NCBI GenBank assembly: GCA_016938795.1
Contig: JAFGTZ010000514.1
Span: 1 to 12,014, forward strand
DNA from: Chromatiaceae bacterium
GTDB lineage: Bacteria > Pseudomonadota > Gammaproteobacteria > Chromatiales > Chromatiaceae
Direction: 5' to 3'
DNA: 12,014 nt
The notes below the pieces were generated by a model. The model ran no database searches. It had not been told where the DNA came from and saw only the letters and a program-made list of their open reading frames with translations. A program made the translations under genes and the position numbers. This document shows, one piece after another, positions 1 to 8,289 of the stretch. Within the stretch, counting starts at the first letter, position 1. Every line of letters starts with the position of its first letter.

Positions 1-26
1 CACCGCGCCAACCGGCAGGCGTTGAG

Positions 27-46
27 GCCAGGTTCTCAACCTCGGC
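27..46. repeat. Imperfect inverted repeat downstream of fur
   Basis: The arms are GCCAGGTT at 27-34 and AACCT-C-GGC at 38-46, around a CTC centre. They give an 8-base-pair stem with one bulged C. There is no T-run on either side, so it is not a convincing intrinsic terminator. It lies about 65 bases past the fur stop codon and just left of the REP-like palindrome at 55-78. Its role is unknown; it could be part of a composite extragenic repeat or simply fold by chance in GC-rich DNA. Confidence 0.3.
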
Positions 47-54
47 GCGGGGTT

Positions 55-78
55 CTCGCGGCTGAAAGCCGCTTCCAC
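55..78 (-). repeat. REP-like extragenic palindrome
   Basis: Read on the minus strand, this begins with GTGG (plus-strand CCAC at 75-78), then AAGCGGCT, TTC and AGCCGC. That is a perfect 6-base-pair stem (58-63 with 67-72) around a 3-base loop, followed by GAGAA. A GTAG/GTGG head, a short purine spacer and a GCGGCT...AGCCGC palindrome is the layout of REP elements common between genes in Pseudomonas, Xanthomonas and related Gammaproteobacteria, which are mobilised by RAYT (TnpA-REP) transposases. The assignment rests on the motif and on its extragenic position next to the fur stop. I see no second copy in the window. It might also stabilise the 3' end of fur mRNA. Confidence 0.5.
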
Positions 79-110
79 AGGCAAAGGGATAAGACATGAA
101 CCTGGCTGCG

Positions 111-548
111 TCAGGATTTGGCGCGGCGCTTGACCTCGCGCTCCTGGCATCGGGGACAGACTCCATAGATGACGAGAGAGTGATCCTCGATCTCGAAATG
201 ATGCTCGGCGGCGATACTGGCCTGGCGATCCTCAATGAGCCGATCCGTAAACTCCACCACCTCACCGCATTTGACACAGATCAGATGATCGTGATGATGG
301 CCGCGATTGAGTTCGAAAAGCGCCTGCCCGCCCTCGAAATGCCGCCGGCACACCAGCCCAGCCGCCTCGAACTGGGTCAGCACCCGATAAACGGTGGCAA
401 GACCAATCTCGGCATCCTGGCCGATGAGTTCACGATAAACGTCCTCGGCGCTGAGATGGCGTTTATCGCTGGTTTCGAGAATATGCAAGATCTTGACTCG
501 CGGCGCCGTGACCTTGAGGCCCGCCTCGCGGATCTGTTGACTTTCCAA
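111..548 (-). CDS. fur: Ferric uptake regulator Fur
   Basis: Fur is a cytoplasmic Fe(II)-sensing transcription factor that, as a dimer, represses iron-uptake and related genes. The 145-residue product has the N-terminal winged helix, with recognition helix IGLATVYRVL at about 48-57. The C-terminal dimerisation and metal domain has HHHDH at 84-88 and two CxxC pairs, CVKC at 91-94 and CPRC at 131-134. The family is usually 135-150 residues. I chose TTG at 548 because AGGAGG (558-563) lies 9 bases upstream and the protein then starts ESQQIREAGLKVT, as Fur proteins typically do. The in-frame ATG at 557 directly abuts the AGGAGG, which is too close, and the ATG at 599 adds an unconserved Arg-rich extension. 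The gene is divergent from bamE, an arrangement also known in Pseudomonas. I see no clear Fur box for autoregulation. Function is secure; the start is probable. Confidence 0.95.
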   Translation of the reverse strand: MESQQIREAGLKVTAPRVKILHILETSDKRHLSAEDVYRELIGQDAEIGLATVYRVLTQFEAAGLVCRRHFEGGQALFELNRGHHHDHLICVKCGEVVEFTDRLIEDRQASIAAEHHFEIEDHSLVIYGVCPRCQEREVKRRAKS

Positions 549-557
549 GGCTCTCAT

Positions 558-563
558 CCTCCT
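558..563 (-). promoter_or_regulatory. Ribosome binding site deciding the fur TTG start
   Basis: A perfect AGGAGG on the minus strand lies 9 bases upstream of TTG at 548 and 0 bases upstream of ATG at 557. The spacing fits initiation at TTG, which also restores the normal Fur N-terminus. Confidence 0.65.
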
Positions 564-614
564 CGCGCGCCCGTTCGATGCGGGACGGATTCTGGTCATG
601 ATTGATGTCGAAAG

Positions 615-643
615 CTGTCCGGACAGGTAGGCTGCTGTATCAT
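615..643 (+). promoter_or_regulatory. Candidate bamE promoter with overlapping palindrome
   Basis: TATCAT at 638-643 matches the sigma-70 -10 consensus in five of six bases. Seventeen bases upstream is a weak -35, CTGTCC (615-620, three of six). That -35 is the left half of a perfect 12-base palindrome, CTGTCCGGACAG (615-626), in the intergenic region shared by fur and bamE. A dimeric regulator bound there could affect bamE and possibly fur. Which protein, if any, binds is unknown; the palindrome does not resemble a Fur box. Confidence 0.25.
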
Positions 644-678
644 GCAGACATCATCCGCACTGTGATTAACCCATCGAG

Positions 679-1176
679 ATGCGTACCCCCTCTCCAGCTT
701 CGCTTCCGCTCTACCTGCTTCTCATCGGCGCGCTCGCCGGCTGCGCGCGTGATCGTCACACCGAGGAGACGCCGCGCGCCTCACCCCTGGAACAACTGCC
801 TTTCGTCTACAAGATGACGGTGCAGCAGGGCAATATCGTGACCGAGGAGATGGTTGACGCGCTCAAGCCGGGCATGAGTCGCGCCCAGGTTCGCTATCTG
901 CTCGGCACCCCGCCGCTGGTGGACTTTTTCCACACCAATCGCTGGGACTATACCTACACCATCAAACGCGGCCATCAGCCGATGGACATCCGCTATCTCA
1001 CGCTGTATTTCGAGGGCGACAGCCTGGCGCGCATCGAGGGCGATCTTCAGCCGAATCCAGAGCGAGCAGCCGAGCAGGCGCCGCGCCAGATCCTGGTCGA
1101 GGTTCCCGACCACGAGGAACGCACCGGCCTGCTGCGCAAGACGCTCGAATCCATCGGCTTGCAACCAAGCGACTGA
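679..1176 (+). CDS. bamE: Outer membrane assembly lipoprotein BamE (SmpA/OmlA)
   Basis: BamE is the small periplasm-facing lipoprotein of the BAM complex, which folds beta-barrel proteins into the outer membrane. The 165-residue product has a hydrophobic signal ending in lipobox LAGC (19-22), so Cys22 is the predicted lipidated N-terminus. The BamE core follows: YKMTVQQGNIVTEEMVDALK (44-63), then PGMSRAQVRYLLGTP (64-78), then RWDYTY (88-93), which are family hallmarks. A C-terminal tail of about 40 charged residues beyond the fold is common in this group. The ribosome binding site is weak, with only CGAG just before ATG. The gene is divergent from fur and convergent with rnfH, with an 18-base gap. 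Proximity of bamE to rnfH-ratA is also seen in E. coli, and bamE beside fur in Pseudomonas. Confidence 0.95.
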   Translation: MRTPSPASLPLYLLLIGALAGCARDRHTEETPRASPLEQLPFVYKMTVQQGNIVTEEMVDALKPGMSRAQVRYLLGTPPLVDFFHTNRWDYTYTIKRGHQPMDIRYLTLYFEGDSLARIEGDLQPNPERAAEQAPRQILVEVPDHEERTGLLRKTLESIGLQPSD

Positions 1177-1194
1177 AGGGCCCTCGCCACCGGC

Positions 1195-1473
1195 TCAGGT
1201 CGCGGCACGCTGCTTGCGCGCCGCGCGCGGGTCGGCGATCAGGGCGCGATAGATCTCCACCCGATCACCATTTTCAAGTTCCTGATCGAGCTTGGCGAGC
1301 TTGCCAAAGATGCCCACCTTGTTCACCCCAAGATCAATCTCGGGAAAGCGCCCGAGAACACCCGACTGTTCGATAGCGGCACGCACCTGGGTACCCGCCG
1401 CCACCTCCAGGGGTTTGAGAAACTGCCCCTGCTCGCCGACATAGGCCACCGAAACCTGTAAATAGTCAGCCAC
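1195..1473 (-). CDS. rnfH: RnfH family ubiquitin-like beta-grasp protein
   Basis: This is a small acidic protein of the RnfH (RatB, UPF0125) family, with a predicted ubiquitin-like beta-grasp fold. It is named for linkage to rnf electron-transport genes in some bacteria, but its biochemical role is not established. The signature block is visible near the C-terminus: IDLGVNKVGIFGKLAKLD, then GDRVEIYRALIADPRAARKQ. I chose GTG at 1473, giving 92 residues, the usual family length. GAGGT (1479-1483) lies 5 bases upstream and the product then begins ADYLQVSVAYVGEQ, in line with homologues. An ATG at 1485 is also possible but lacks a ribosome binding site. The gene overlaps the end of ratA by 8 bases, which suggests translational coupling. 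It is the last gene of the minus-strand run and converges on bamE. Confidence 0.88.
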   Translation of the reverse strand: MADYLQVSVAYVGEQGQFLKPLEVAAGTQVRAAIEQSGVLGRFPEIDLGVNKVGIFGKLAKLDQELENGDRVEIYRALIADPRAARKQRAAT

Positions 1474-1900
1474 GATAGACCTCATCGGCGCGCTTGCAAA
1501 AGGCGTCCACCAAGGTATTGGCAATCTGGTTGAAGACGCTCCCAAAGGCCTTGTCGATCAGCCGCCCCGAAAATTCGAACTCCAGTTCGAGCTCGACCTT
1601 GGAGGCATCGGCGCGCAGCGGCACAAAGTTCCAACCGCCGGTGAGCTTGCGAAACGGCCCGTCGAGCAGATCGATGCTCATGTGCCGATCACGCTCGTAG
1701 CGATTGCAGGTGCTGAAGGTCTGATGAATGCCCAGACGGGCCACCTCGATGCGTCCACAGATCTGTTCGTCGGTTTCCTTGATGACCTCGGCATGCTGGC
1801 ACCAGGGGAGGAACTGCGGATAGGAGGCAACATCATAAACCAGCACAAACATCTGCGATGCCGAGTAAGGAACCAGTGCGGATTTTTTAACAATAGCCAC
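1466..1900 (-). CDS. ratA: RatA family START/Coq10-like protein
   Basis: The 144-residue product is a single START/polyketide-cyclase domain of the RatA family. Motifs visible are SALVPYSASQMFVLVYDVAS near the N-terminus, YPQFLPWC (27-34), GPFRKLTGGW (81-90), and the C-terminal amphipathic helix FNQIANTLVDAFCKRADEVY. E. coli RatA has been reported to interfere with 70S ribosome assembly when overexpressed. Its mitochondrial homologue Coq10 binds ubiquinone, so a quinone or lipid chaperone role is an alternative. The start is GTG at 1900, only 2 bases after the TAA of the upstream transporter gene and without a clear Shine-Dalgarno, which implies coupling. Pairing with rnfH is conserved in Gammaproteobacteria, and the pair does not behave as a classical toxin-antitoxin module. 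Identity is firm, physiological role uncertain. Confidence 0.92.
   Translation of the reverse strand: MAIVKKSALVPYSASQMFVLVYDVASYPQFLPWCQHAEVIKETDEQICGRIEVARLGIHQTFSTCNRYERDRHMSIDLLDGPFRKLTGGWNFVPLRADASKVELELEFEFSGRLIDKAFGSVFNQIANTLVDAFCKRADEVYRG
1479..1483 (-). promoter_or_regulatory. Ribosome binding site supporting the rnfH GTG start
   Basis: GAGGT on the minus strand lies inside the last codons of ratA, 5 bases before GTG at 1473. It favours that codon over the upstream ATG at 1485. Confidence 0.5.
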
Positions 1901-1902
1901 GA

Positions 1903-3291
1903 TTAACCCAAACCAAAGAATTTCAAAACGCCCAGCGCATTGAGGAACACCAGAGTCACAGCCAGGGGCGCGAGATAACGGATCAGCAATCGCCAGAACC
2001 GATAGGCCAGGCCCTCGCCAAGATCAAGCTCATCGACCGAGGAAGCGCGCGCCAACAGCCAGCCGGCGAATACGGCAATGAGAATACCGCCCAGCGGCAG
2101 CAGCACATTGGCCGTGAGAAAATCGAAAAGATCCAGAAAGCCCTTGCCAAACAGGGTGACGTCCGACCAAAGATTGAGCGAGAGTAAACAGACAATGCCC
2201 AGCAGCCAGACCGTGACTCCTCCGAGCACGGCCGCGCGCACTCGACTGAAGCCGAGATTTTCGACCAGCCAAGCGGTGAGCGGTTCGAGCAGCGAGATGG
2301 CCGAGGTCCAGGCGGCAAACACCAGCAGCACGAAAAAGAGCGTGCCAAAGAGCGCCCCGGCGGGCATGTCGCCAAAGGCGATGGGCAGCGTCTGGAAGAT
2401 AAGCCCGGGCCCGCTGTCGGGCGCAAGTCCGTTGGCAAAGACGATGGGGAAGATCGCCAGCCCGGCGAGTAATGCCACCAGGGTGTCCATGCCCGCGACG
2501 ATCAGTGTGTTCTGGGCGATGGAGGCGTCGCGCTTGAGATAGGAGCCATAGATCATGATGGCCCCCATGCCGAGACTGAGGCTGAAGAAGGCTTGCCCCA
2601 TGGCGCTCAAAATAGCCTCGCCCGCGTGCCCCTTGAGCTCGGCGAAGTCGGGCGCGAACAGATAGGCGAAGGCCGCGTTGAAATTGCCCGTGCTCGCGGC
2701 ATAGAGCACCATGATCAGCAAAAGTACGAAGAGCGCTGGCATGAGGTAGCGCACCGCCTTCTCCAGCCCGCTTGCCACGCCGCGCGCCACCACGCCCACC
2801 ACCAGCACCATGAAGATGGTGTGCCAGGCCAGCAGGCGCTCGGCATCGCCGACCAGTGCGCCAAAGAGCCCCTCGGCGCCGCTCGCGTCGATGCCGCTGA
2901 AGGCGCCGGCGGCGGCGCGAAACACATAGGCCAGGGTCCAGCCGGCGATGACGCTATAAAAGGAGAGAATGAGAAAGCCGGAGAGGATGCCCATCCAACC
3001 GAGCAACTGCCAGCGCCCCGAGAGCCCTTCCTGTTCGGCCAGGGTGCGCATGGTATTGATGGGGCTCTGGCGACCGCGCCGGCCAAGCATGATCTCGGCC
3101 ATCATGATAGGCACGCCGATCAGCGCCACGCAGAGGATATAGATGAGCACGAAGGCCCCGCCGCCATACTCGCCCGCTGTGTAGGGAAAGCGCCAGATAT
3201 TGCCCAGTCCCACAGCCGAACCGCTCGCGGCCAGAATGAAGGCCAAACGGGTGGACCACATGCCATGGATCGAGTTCGCTGCTGGTGTCAT
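1903..3291 (-). CDS. NSS/SNF family sodium-dependent transporter
   Basis: This is a 462-residue inner-membrane protein of the neurotransmitter:sodium symporter family (LeuT fold), which takes up amino acids or related solutes with Na+. TM1 has the unwound GSAVGLGNIWRFPY segment (24-37), the family signature and Na+/substrate site. TM6 has FFSLSLGMGAIMIYGSYL (235-252) and TM8 has AAWTSAISLLEP (326-337), whose Thr-Ser fits the Na2 site. About twelve hydrophobic segments can be counted, ending near 455. The late block FGKGFLDLFDFLTANVLLPL resembles the bacterial YhdH/YocR-like branch. ATG at 3291 overlaps the glmM stop (ATGA) and has GGGAG about 8 bases upstream. Substrate cannot be inferred. 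The gene is translationally linked to glmM upstream and ratA downstream. Confidence 0.92.
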   Translation of the reverse strand: MTPAANSIHGMWSTRLAFILAASGSAVGLGNIWRFPYTAGEYGGGAFVLIYILCVALIGVPIMMAEIMLGRRGRQSPINTMRTLAEQEGLSGRWQLLGWMGILSGFLILSFYSVIAGWTLAYVFRAAAGAFSGIDASGAEGLFGALVGDAERLLAWHTIFMVLVVGVVARGVASGLEKAVRYLMPALFVLLLIMVLYAASTGNFNAAFAYLFAPDFAELKGHAGEAILSAMGQAFFSLSLGMGAIMIYGSYLKRDASIAQNTLIVAGMDTLVALLAGLAIFPIVFANGLAPDSGPGLIFQTLPIAFGDMPAGALFGTLFFVLLVFAAWTSAISLLEPLTAWLVENLGFSRVRAAVLGGVTVWLLGIVCLLSLNLWSDVTLFGKGFLDLFDFLTANVLLPLGGILIAVFAGWLLARASSVDELDLGEGLAYRFWRLLIRYLAPLAVTLVFLNALGVLKFFGLG

Positions 3292-4640
3292 GCGTTGTTC
3301 TCCCGCACCTGTTCACGCACCACATCGGCGAGCTGCTCGGCGAGTCGGCGCACCTGCTCCGGATCGCTCCCCTCGACCATGACGCGCGCGAGCGGCTCGG
3401 TGCCCGAGAGACGCAAGAGCACGCGCCCGCGCCCGTTCAGCTCACGCTCGGCCTCGGCCAGGGCCGCGCGCACCGCCTGGAGTTCAAGCAGATCGGCGCG
3501 GCGCTGGTCGAGACGGACATTGAGAAGCACCTGCGGATAGCGCTCCACCTCGCGCGCCAGCTCAGCGAGCGGACGCTCGAAACGCCTGATCGCGGCCAGT
3601 ACCTGAAGGGCCGACACGATGCCATCGCCCGTGGTGGTGCGATCACGGCAGATGATGTGGCCCGAGGGTTCGCCGCCGAGGATACCGTCATCGCGCTTGA
3701 GACGCTCCATGATGAAGCGGTCGCCCACCTTGGTGCGTGCAAAGCCCACGCCCAGGCGTTCGAGGGCATGCTCAAGCCCCAGGTTGCTCATCTGGGTGCC
3801 CACCACCTCGCCGCGCAGCGCGCCGGCCTCGAGCCGCGAGCGGGCGATGATGTAGAGCAGCTGATCGCCATCGACCAACTCGCCGCGCGCATCCACCATG
3901 AGCACCCGATCGCCGTCACCATCGAAGGCGATGCCGAGATCGGCGCGCTCACGCACCACCGCCTCGCACAGCGCCTGGGGGCTAGTCGAGCCGACCTCGC
4001 GATTGATGTTGAAGCCATCGGGCTCAGCGCCGAGGCGCACCACCGTGGCGCCAAGCTCCTCGAACACATGCGGCGCAATGTGATAGGTCGCGCCGTGGGC
4101 GCAATCGACGACGAGACGCAGATCGCGAAAATTCATCGCCGAGGGGATGCTGCCCTTGCAGAATTCGATATAGCGACCGCTGGCGTCGTTGATGCGCTGC
4201 ACCTTGCCCAGATCGCGCGAGGTGACGATCCGCAGTGGACGCTCCAGCTCGCTCTCGATGGCGGCCTCGATGGCGTCGGGGAGCTTGTCGCCCTCGCCCG
4301 AGAAGAACTTGATGCCATTGTCCTCATAGGGGTTGTGCGAGGCGGTGATGACGATGCCCGCCGCCGCGCGGAAGGTGCGGGTGAGATAGGCCACTCCGGG
4401 CGTGCTCATGGGGCCGAGCAGACGAATGCCCACGCCGGCGGCCACCAGCCCAGCCTCCAGGGCTGACTCGAACATATATCCCGAGATGCGCGTGTCCTTG
4501 CCGATGAGCACCTCAGCGCCTCGACTGCCCTGCCCGAACACGCGCCCCGCCGCCCAGCCCAGCTTGAGCACGAAATCCGGGGTGATATGCCCCTCGCCAA
4601 CGCGCCCCCGGATGCCATCGGTCCCGAAGTAGGCGCCCAT
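3288..4640 (-). CDS. glmM: Phosphoglucosamine mutase GlmM
   Basis: GlmM interconverts glucosamine-6-phosphate and glucosamine-1-phosphate in the cytoplasm, the step before GlmU on the way to UDP-GlcNAc for peptidoglycan and lipopolysaccharide. The 450-residue length is normal (E. coli about 445). Motifs are in order: FGTDGIRG (5-12); the phosphoserine loop GIVITASHNPYEDNGIKFF with catalytic Ser101; the Mg2+ loop DGDGDR (240-245); the sugar-binding GEPSGH (323-328); and the C-terminal phosphate-binding RLSGTEP (410-416) followed by ARVMVEG. ATG at 4640 immediately follows the ftsH TGA, with GGGGAG 6 bases upstream, so the two are co-transcribed. In many Gammaproteobacteria folP (dihydropteroate synthase) sits between ftsH and glmM; here it is absent. 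All catalytic residues are present. Confidence 0.97.
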   Translation of the reverse strand: MGAYFGTDGIRGRVGEGHITPDFVLKLGWAAGRVFGQGSRGAEVLIGKDTRISGYMFESALEAGLVAAGVGIRLLGPMSTPGVAYLTRTFRAAAGIVITASHNPYEDNGIKFFSGEGDKLPDAIEAAIESELERPLRIVTSRDLGKVQRINDASGRYIEFCKGSIPSAMNFRDLRLVVDCAHGATYHIAPHVFEELGATVVRLGAEPDGFNINREVGSTSPQALCEAVVRERADLGIAFDGDGDRVLMVDARGELVDGDQLLYIIARSRLEAGALRGEVVGTQMSNLGLEHALERLGVGFARTKVGDRFIMERLKRDDGILGGEPSGHIICRDRTTTGDGIVSALQVLAAIRRFERPLAELAREVERYPQVLLNVRLDQRRADLLELQAVRAALAEAERELNGRGRVLLRLSGTEPLARVMVEGSDPEQVRRLAEQLADVVREQVRENNA

Positions 4641-6551
<1,911 letters not shown>

Positions 6552-6624
6552 GGCAGGAACCCTTGCTGATTGCTGACTGGCGCCGCCGCGCCGGACTCAA
6601 GCGATGGAAACTAGCATCGACGGG

Positions 6625-7245
6625 CTAAGGATGAAAGCCTTTGGCGACCAGATACAGCTCACGACTCTCGCGGCGCGAGGACTGGGGCTTGCGACTGGCG
6701 ACCTGATCGAAGGACTGACGCAAGGTTCGCAGATACTCATCGAACCCCGTGCCTTGGAAGATTTTAACCACCAATCCTCCACCGGGACGCAAGCGCTCGC
6801 GCGCCAGCTCCAGAGCCAACTCCACAAGATAGATGGCGCGCGCCTGATCGACCACAGAGGTTCCCGATATATTGGGGGCCATATCGGACAACACCAGATC
6901 GAGCGGCTCGGCGCCGAGCGCCTGCTCCAGTACTGCCAGCGTCTCGGTCTCGCGGAAATCGCCCTGCAGAAAGGTCACGCCCGCCAAGGGATCCATCTCA
7001 AGGAGATCGAGCGCCACCACCAGTCCCTTGGGGCCGACCAAGCGGGCGGCCACCTGCGACCAGCTGCCCGGCGCCGCGCCCAGATCGACCAGCCGCATCC
7101 CGGGCGCGATGAGCCGATCTTTTTCCTGGAGTTCGAGCAATTTATAGGCTGCTCGCGAACGATAGCCATCCTGTTGCGCACGTTTTACATAGGGGTCGCT
7201 GACGTGACGATCGAGCCAGCGGCGGCTGGATTTGGTTTTGGCCAT
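6625..7245 (-). CDS. rlmE: 23S rRNA 2'-O-methyltransferase RlmE (FtsJ/RrmJ)
   Basis: RlmE methylates the 2'-hydroxyl of U2552 (E. coli numbering) in the A-loop of 23S rRNA, a late step of 50S maturation, using S-adenosylmethionine. The 206-residue product is full length. The SAM-binding motif DLGAAPGSWSQ is at 54-64. The catalytic K-D-K-E tetrad can be placed at Lys35 (RSRAAYKL), Asp121 (LSDMAPN), Lys161 (VVKIFQG) and Glu196 (SRELYLVAKGF). ATG at 7245 gives the expected N-terminus MAKTKSSRRWL, although no Shine-Dalgarno is evident before it. It precedes ftsH by 73 bases; rlmE-ftsH is a conserved heat-shock-linked pair in E. coli. A run of six Ts lies on this strand at 7272-7277, upstream of the gene, with no good stem before it. 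Confidence 0.96.
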   Translation of the reverse strand: MAKTKSSRRWLDRHVSDPYVKRAQQDGYRSRAAYKLLELQEKDRLIAPGMRLVDLGAAPGSWSQVAARLVGPKGLVVALDLLEMDPLAGVTFLQGDFRETETLAVLEQALGAEPLDLVLSDMAPNISGTSVVDQARAIYLVELALELARERLRPGGGLVVKIFQGTGFDEYLRTLRQSFDQVASRKPQSSRRESRELYLVAKGFHP

Positions 7246-7289
7246 GAAAAGAGTCTGTCGTGGAAGCAGTGAAAAAACGCCCAGCGACC

Positions 7290-8114
7290 TCAGAGATCGT
7301 GAACCCAGCCGAAGCGCAACAACTCAAGCAGAAACCCGGCCAGAGCTCCGCCAAACATGGCGCCGACGATGGCGGCCAGCAGATCGCGGTGCAGCACCTC
7401 GCTGGTCTGAAGCCAGAGACCATCCTCAAGCCCCGCCAGAGGCGCACTGATGAGCCAGAGACTGCCAGCCGCCACCCCAGCAAGCAACGCCATGGCCAAT
7501 CCCTCGATGAGATAGCAGGGGCGCGCCTCCAGACAGAGACGACGCGAGAGCAGGATCCAGTAGCGCACACTCAGCACATAGATTAGGGCACCCACAGCCA
7601 CCAGCAGCGCCAACAACCAAATGGGGGAAAGGGCCCAGCCGCCCAGCGTCAAGGCCAGCGCCAGCGGCACGCTGACGCCGCCGCCGGCCATCAGCCCCGC
7701 GAGGGCCTTACCCGAAACATGGCGCGAGCAGCGCCGGGGAAAGGGCACGATAAAGCCGATCAGGGCGGCCAGCAAGGCGGCAATCAGCGCGGCATCAAGC
7801 AGCGTTAACGCCTGGGCCAAGAGGATCAACAGGGCCAAGCCAATGGTCACGCCCATGAGGGTCGCGATCAGGGCCAGCTCGCGCGCCCCGTAGAGCACGG
7901 CGCCGACCGCGCTCGCCAGGGTTGCGGCCAGGGGCAGACTCGCCACGCCCCAGCCAAGCGCGCTCAGCAGGGCCTCGAGCCCGATGAAAAGCGGCGCGTA
8001 GATCAGCCCGATCAGGCTCCAGATAATGGCGCGCACGAAGGCCAGGCGCCAGCGCGGACCGGCATCGGTTGGCCGCGCGCTCTTGATTCTGGAAAACTTG
8101 GATGTGGGGGCCAT
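7290..8114 (-). CDS. Uncharacterised multi-spanning membrane protein
   Basis: I do not recognise this family. From ATG at 8114 the product is 274 residues, very rich in Leu, Ala and Gly. A short basic N-terminus (SKFSRIKSARPTDAGPRWR) is followed by about eight hydrophobic segments, near residues 26-48, 56-76, 82-103, 106-124, 137-158, 164-183, 203-224 and 245-266. Two basic loops, FPRRCSRH (about 125-132) and LSRRLCLEARP (about 189-199), are probably cytoplasmic by the positive-inside rule. The C-terminus is short. A TTG at 8120 is an alternative start; neither has a clear ribosome binding site. The unbroken frame and membrane pattern argue for a real gene. No catalytic motif, ATP-binding site or transporter signature is visible. 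It lies 44 bases upstream of rlmE on the same strand and may be co-transcribed with it; hip is upstream across a terminator-like hairpin. Confidence 0.75.
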   Translation of the reverse strand: MAPTSKFSRIKSARPTDAGPRWRLAFVRAIIWSLIGLIYAPLFIGLEALLSALGWGVASLPLAATLASAVGAVLYGARELALIATLMGVTIGLALLILLAQALTLLDAALIAALLAALIGFIVPFPRRCSRHVSGKALAGLMAGGGVSVPLALALTLGGWALSPIWLLALLVAVGALIYVLSVRYWILLSRRLCLEARPCYLIEGLAMALLAGVAAGSLWLISAPLAGLEDGLWLQTSEVLHRDLLAAIVGAMFGGALAGFLLELLRFGWVHDL

Positions 8115-8234
8115 GGGCAAGGGTTCGCGGAAGAAAGGCAGGTATTGCCGCCTAGCCTAACCCAATCCGCACGCGATGTGAGCGAGGCATGGAGAGGCGA
8201 GGATCTCGGATGTGGCGCGATCCGTCAAAATGAC

Positions 8235-8257
8235 AAACGGGGCCGAGGCCCCGTTTT
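8235..8257 (-). terminator. Rho-independent terminator downstream of hip
   Basis: A perfect inverted repeat, AAACGGGGCC at 8235-8244 and GGCCCCGTTT at 8247-8256, can form a stem of at least 8 base pairs with a small loop. It starts about 33 bases past the hip stop codon. On the minus strand the stem is followed by a broken T-rich stretch (GTCATTTTGAC); on the plus strand it ends GTTTTC. It most likely ends hip transcription and separates it from the membrane protein gene downstream. A second small dyad, GTCA-AAA-TGAC (8224-8234), adjoins it. Confidence 0.75.
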
Positions 8258-8289
8258 CATAACCCTTAGGGGAGCCTTCGATCAGGTGA

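Noticed and set aside
1..97. Short minus-strand open frame from ATG at 97, running off the left edge (about 32 codons)
   Set aside because: It spans both inverted repeats, including the REP-like element. It has no strong ribosome binding site and no resemblance to recN or any other known fur neighbour.
1170..1202. Inverted repeat around the convergent bamE and rnfH stop codons (CGACTGA with TCAGGTCG)
   Set aside because: Two facing TGA stops pair automatically, the extra pairing is short and bulged, and there is no T-run. It is not a convincing terminator.
1195..1900. ratA-rnfH as a type II toxin-antitoxin system
   Set aside because: The annotation is historical. RatA is a START-domain protein and RnfH a beta-grasp protein, both widely conserved chromosomal genes without the usual toxin-antitoxin features.
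3285..4466. 393-codon open frame on the plus strand antisense to glmM
   Set aside because: It is opposite a well-conserved glmM, with the same compositional artefact and no motifs.
7266..7292. Possible terminator between the membrane protein gene and rlmE (six Ts on the minus strand)
   Set aside because: The T-run is present, but the bases before it form only a 3-base-pair stem (CGC-TGG-GCG). Read-through into rlmE seems more likely.
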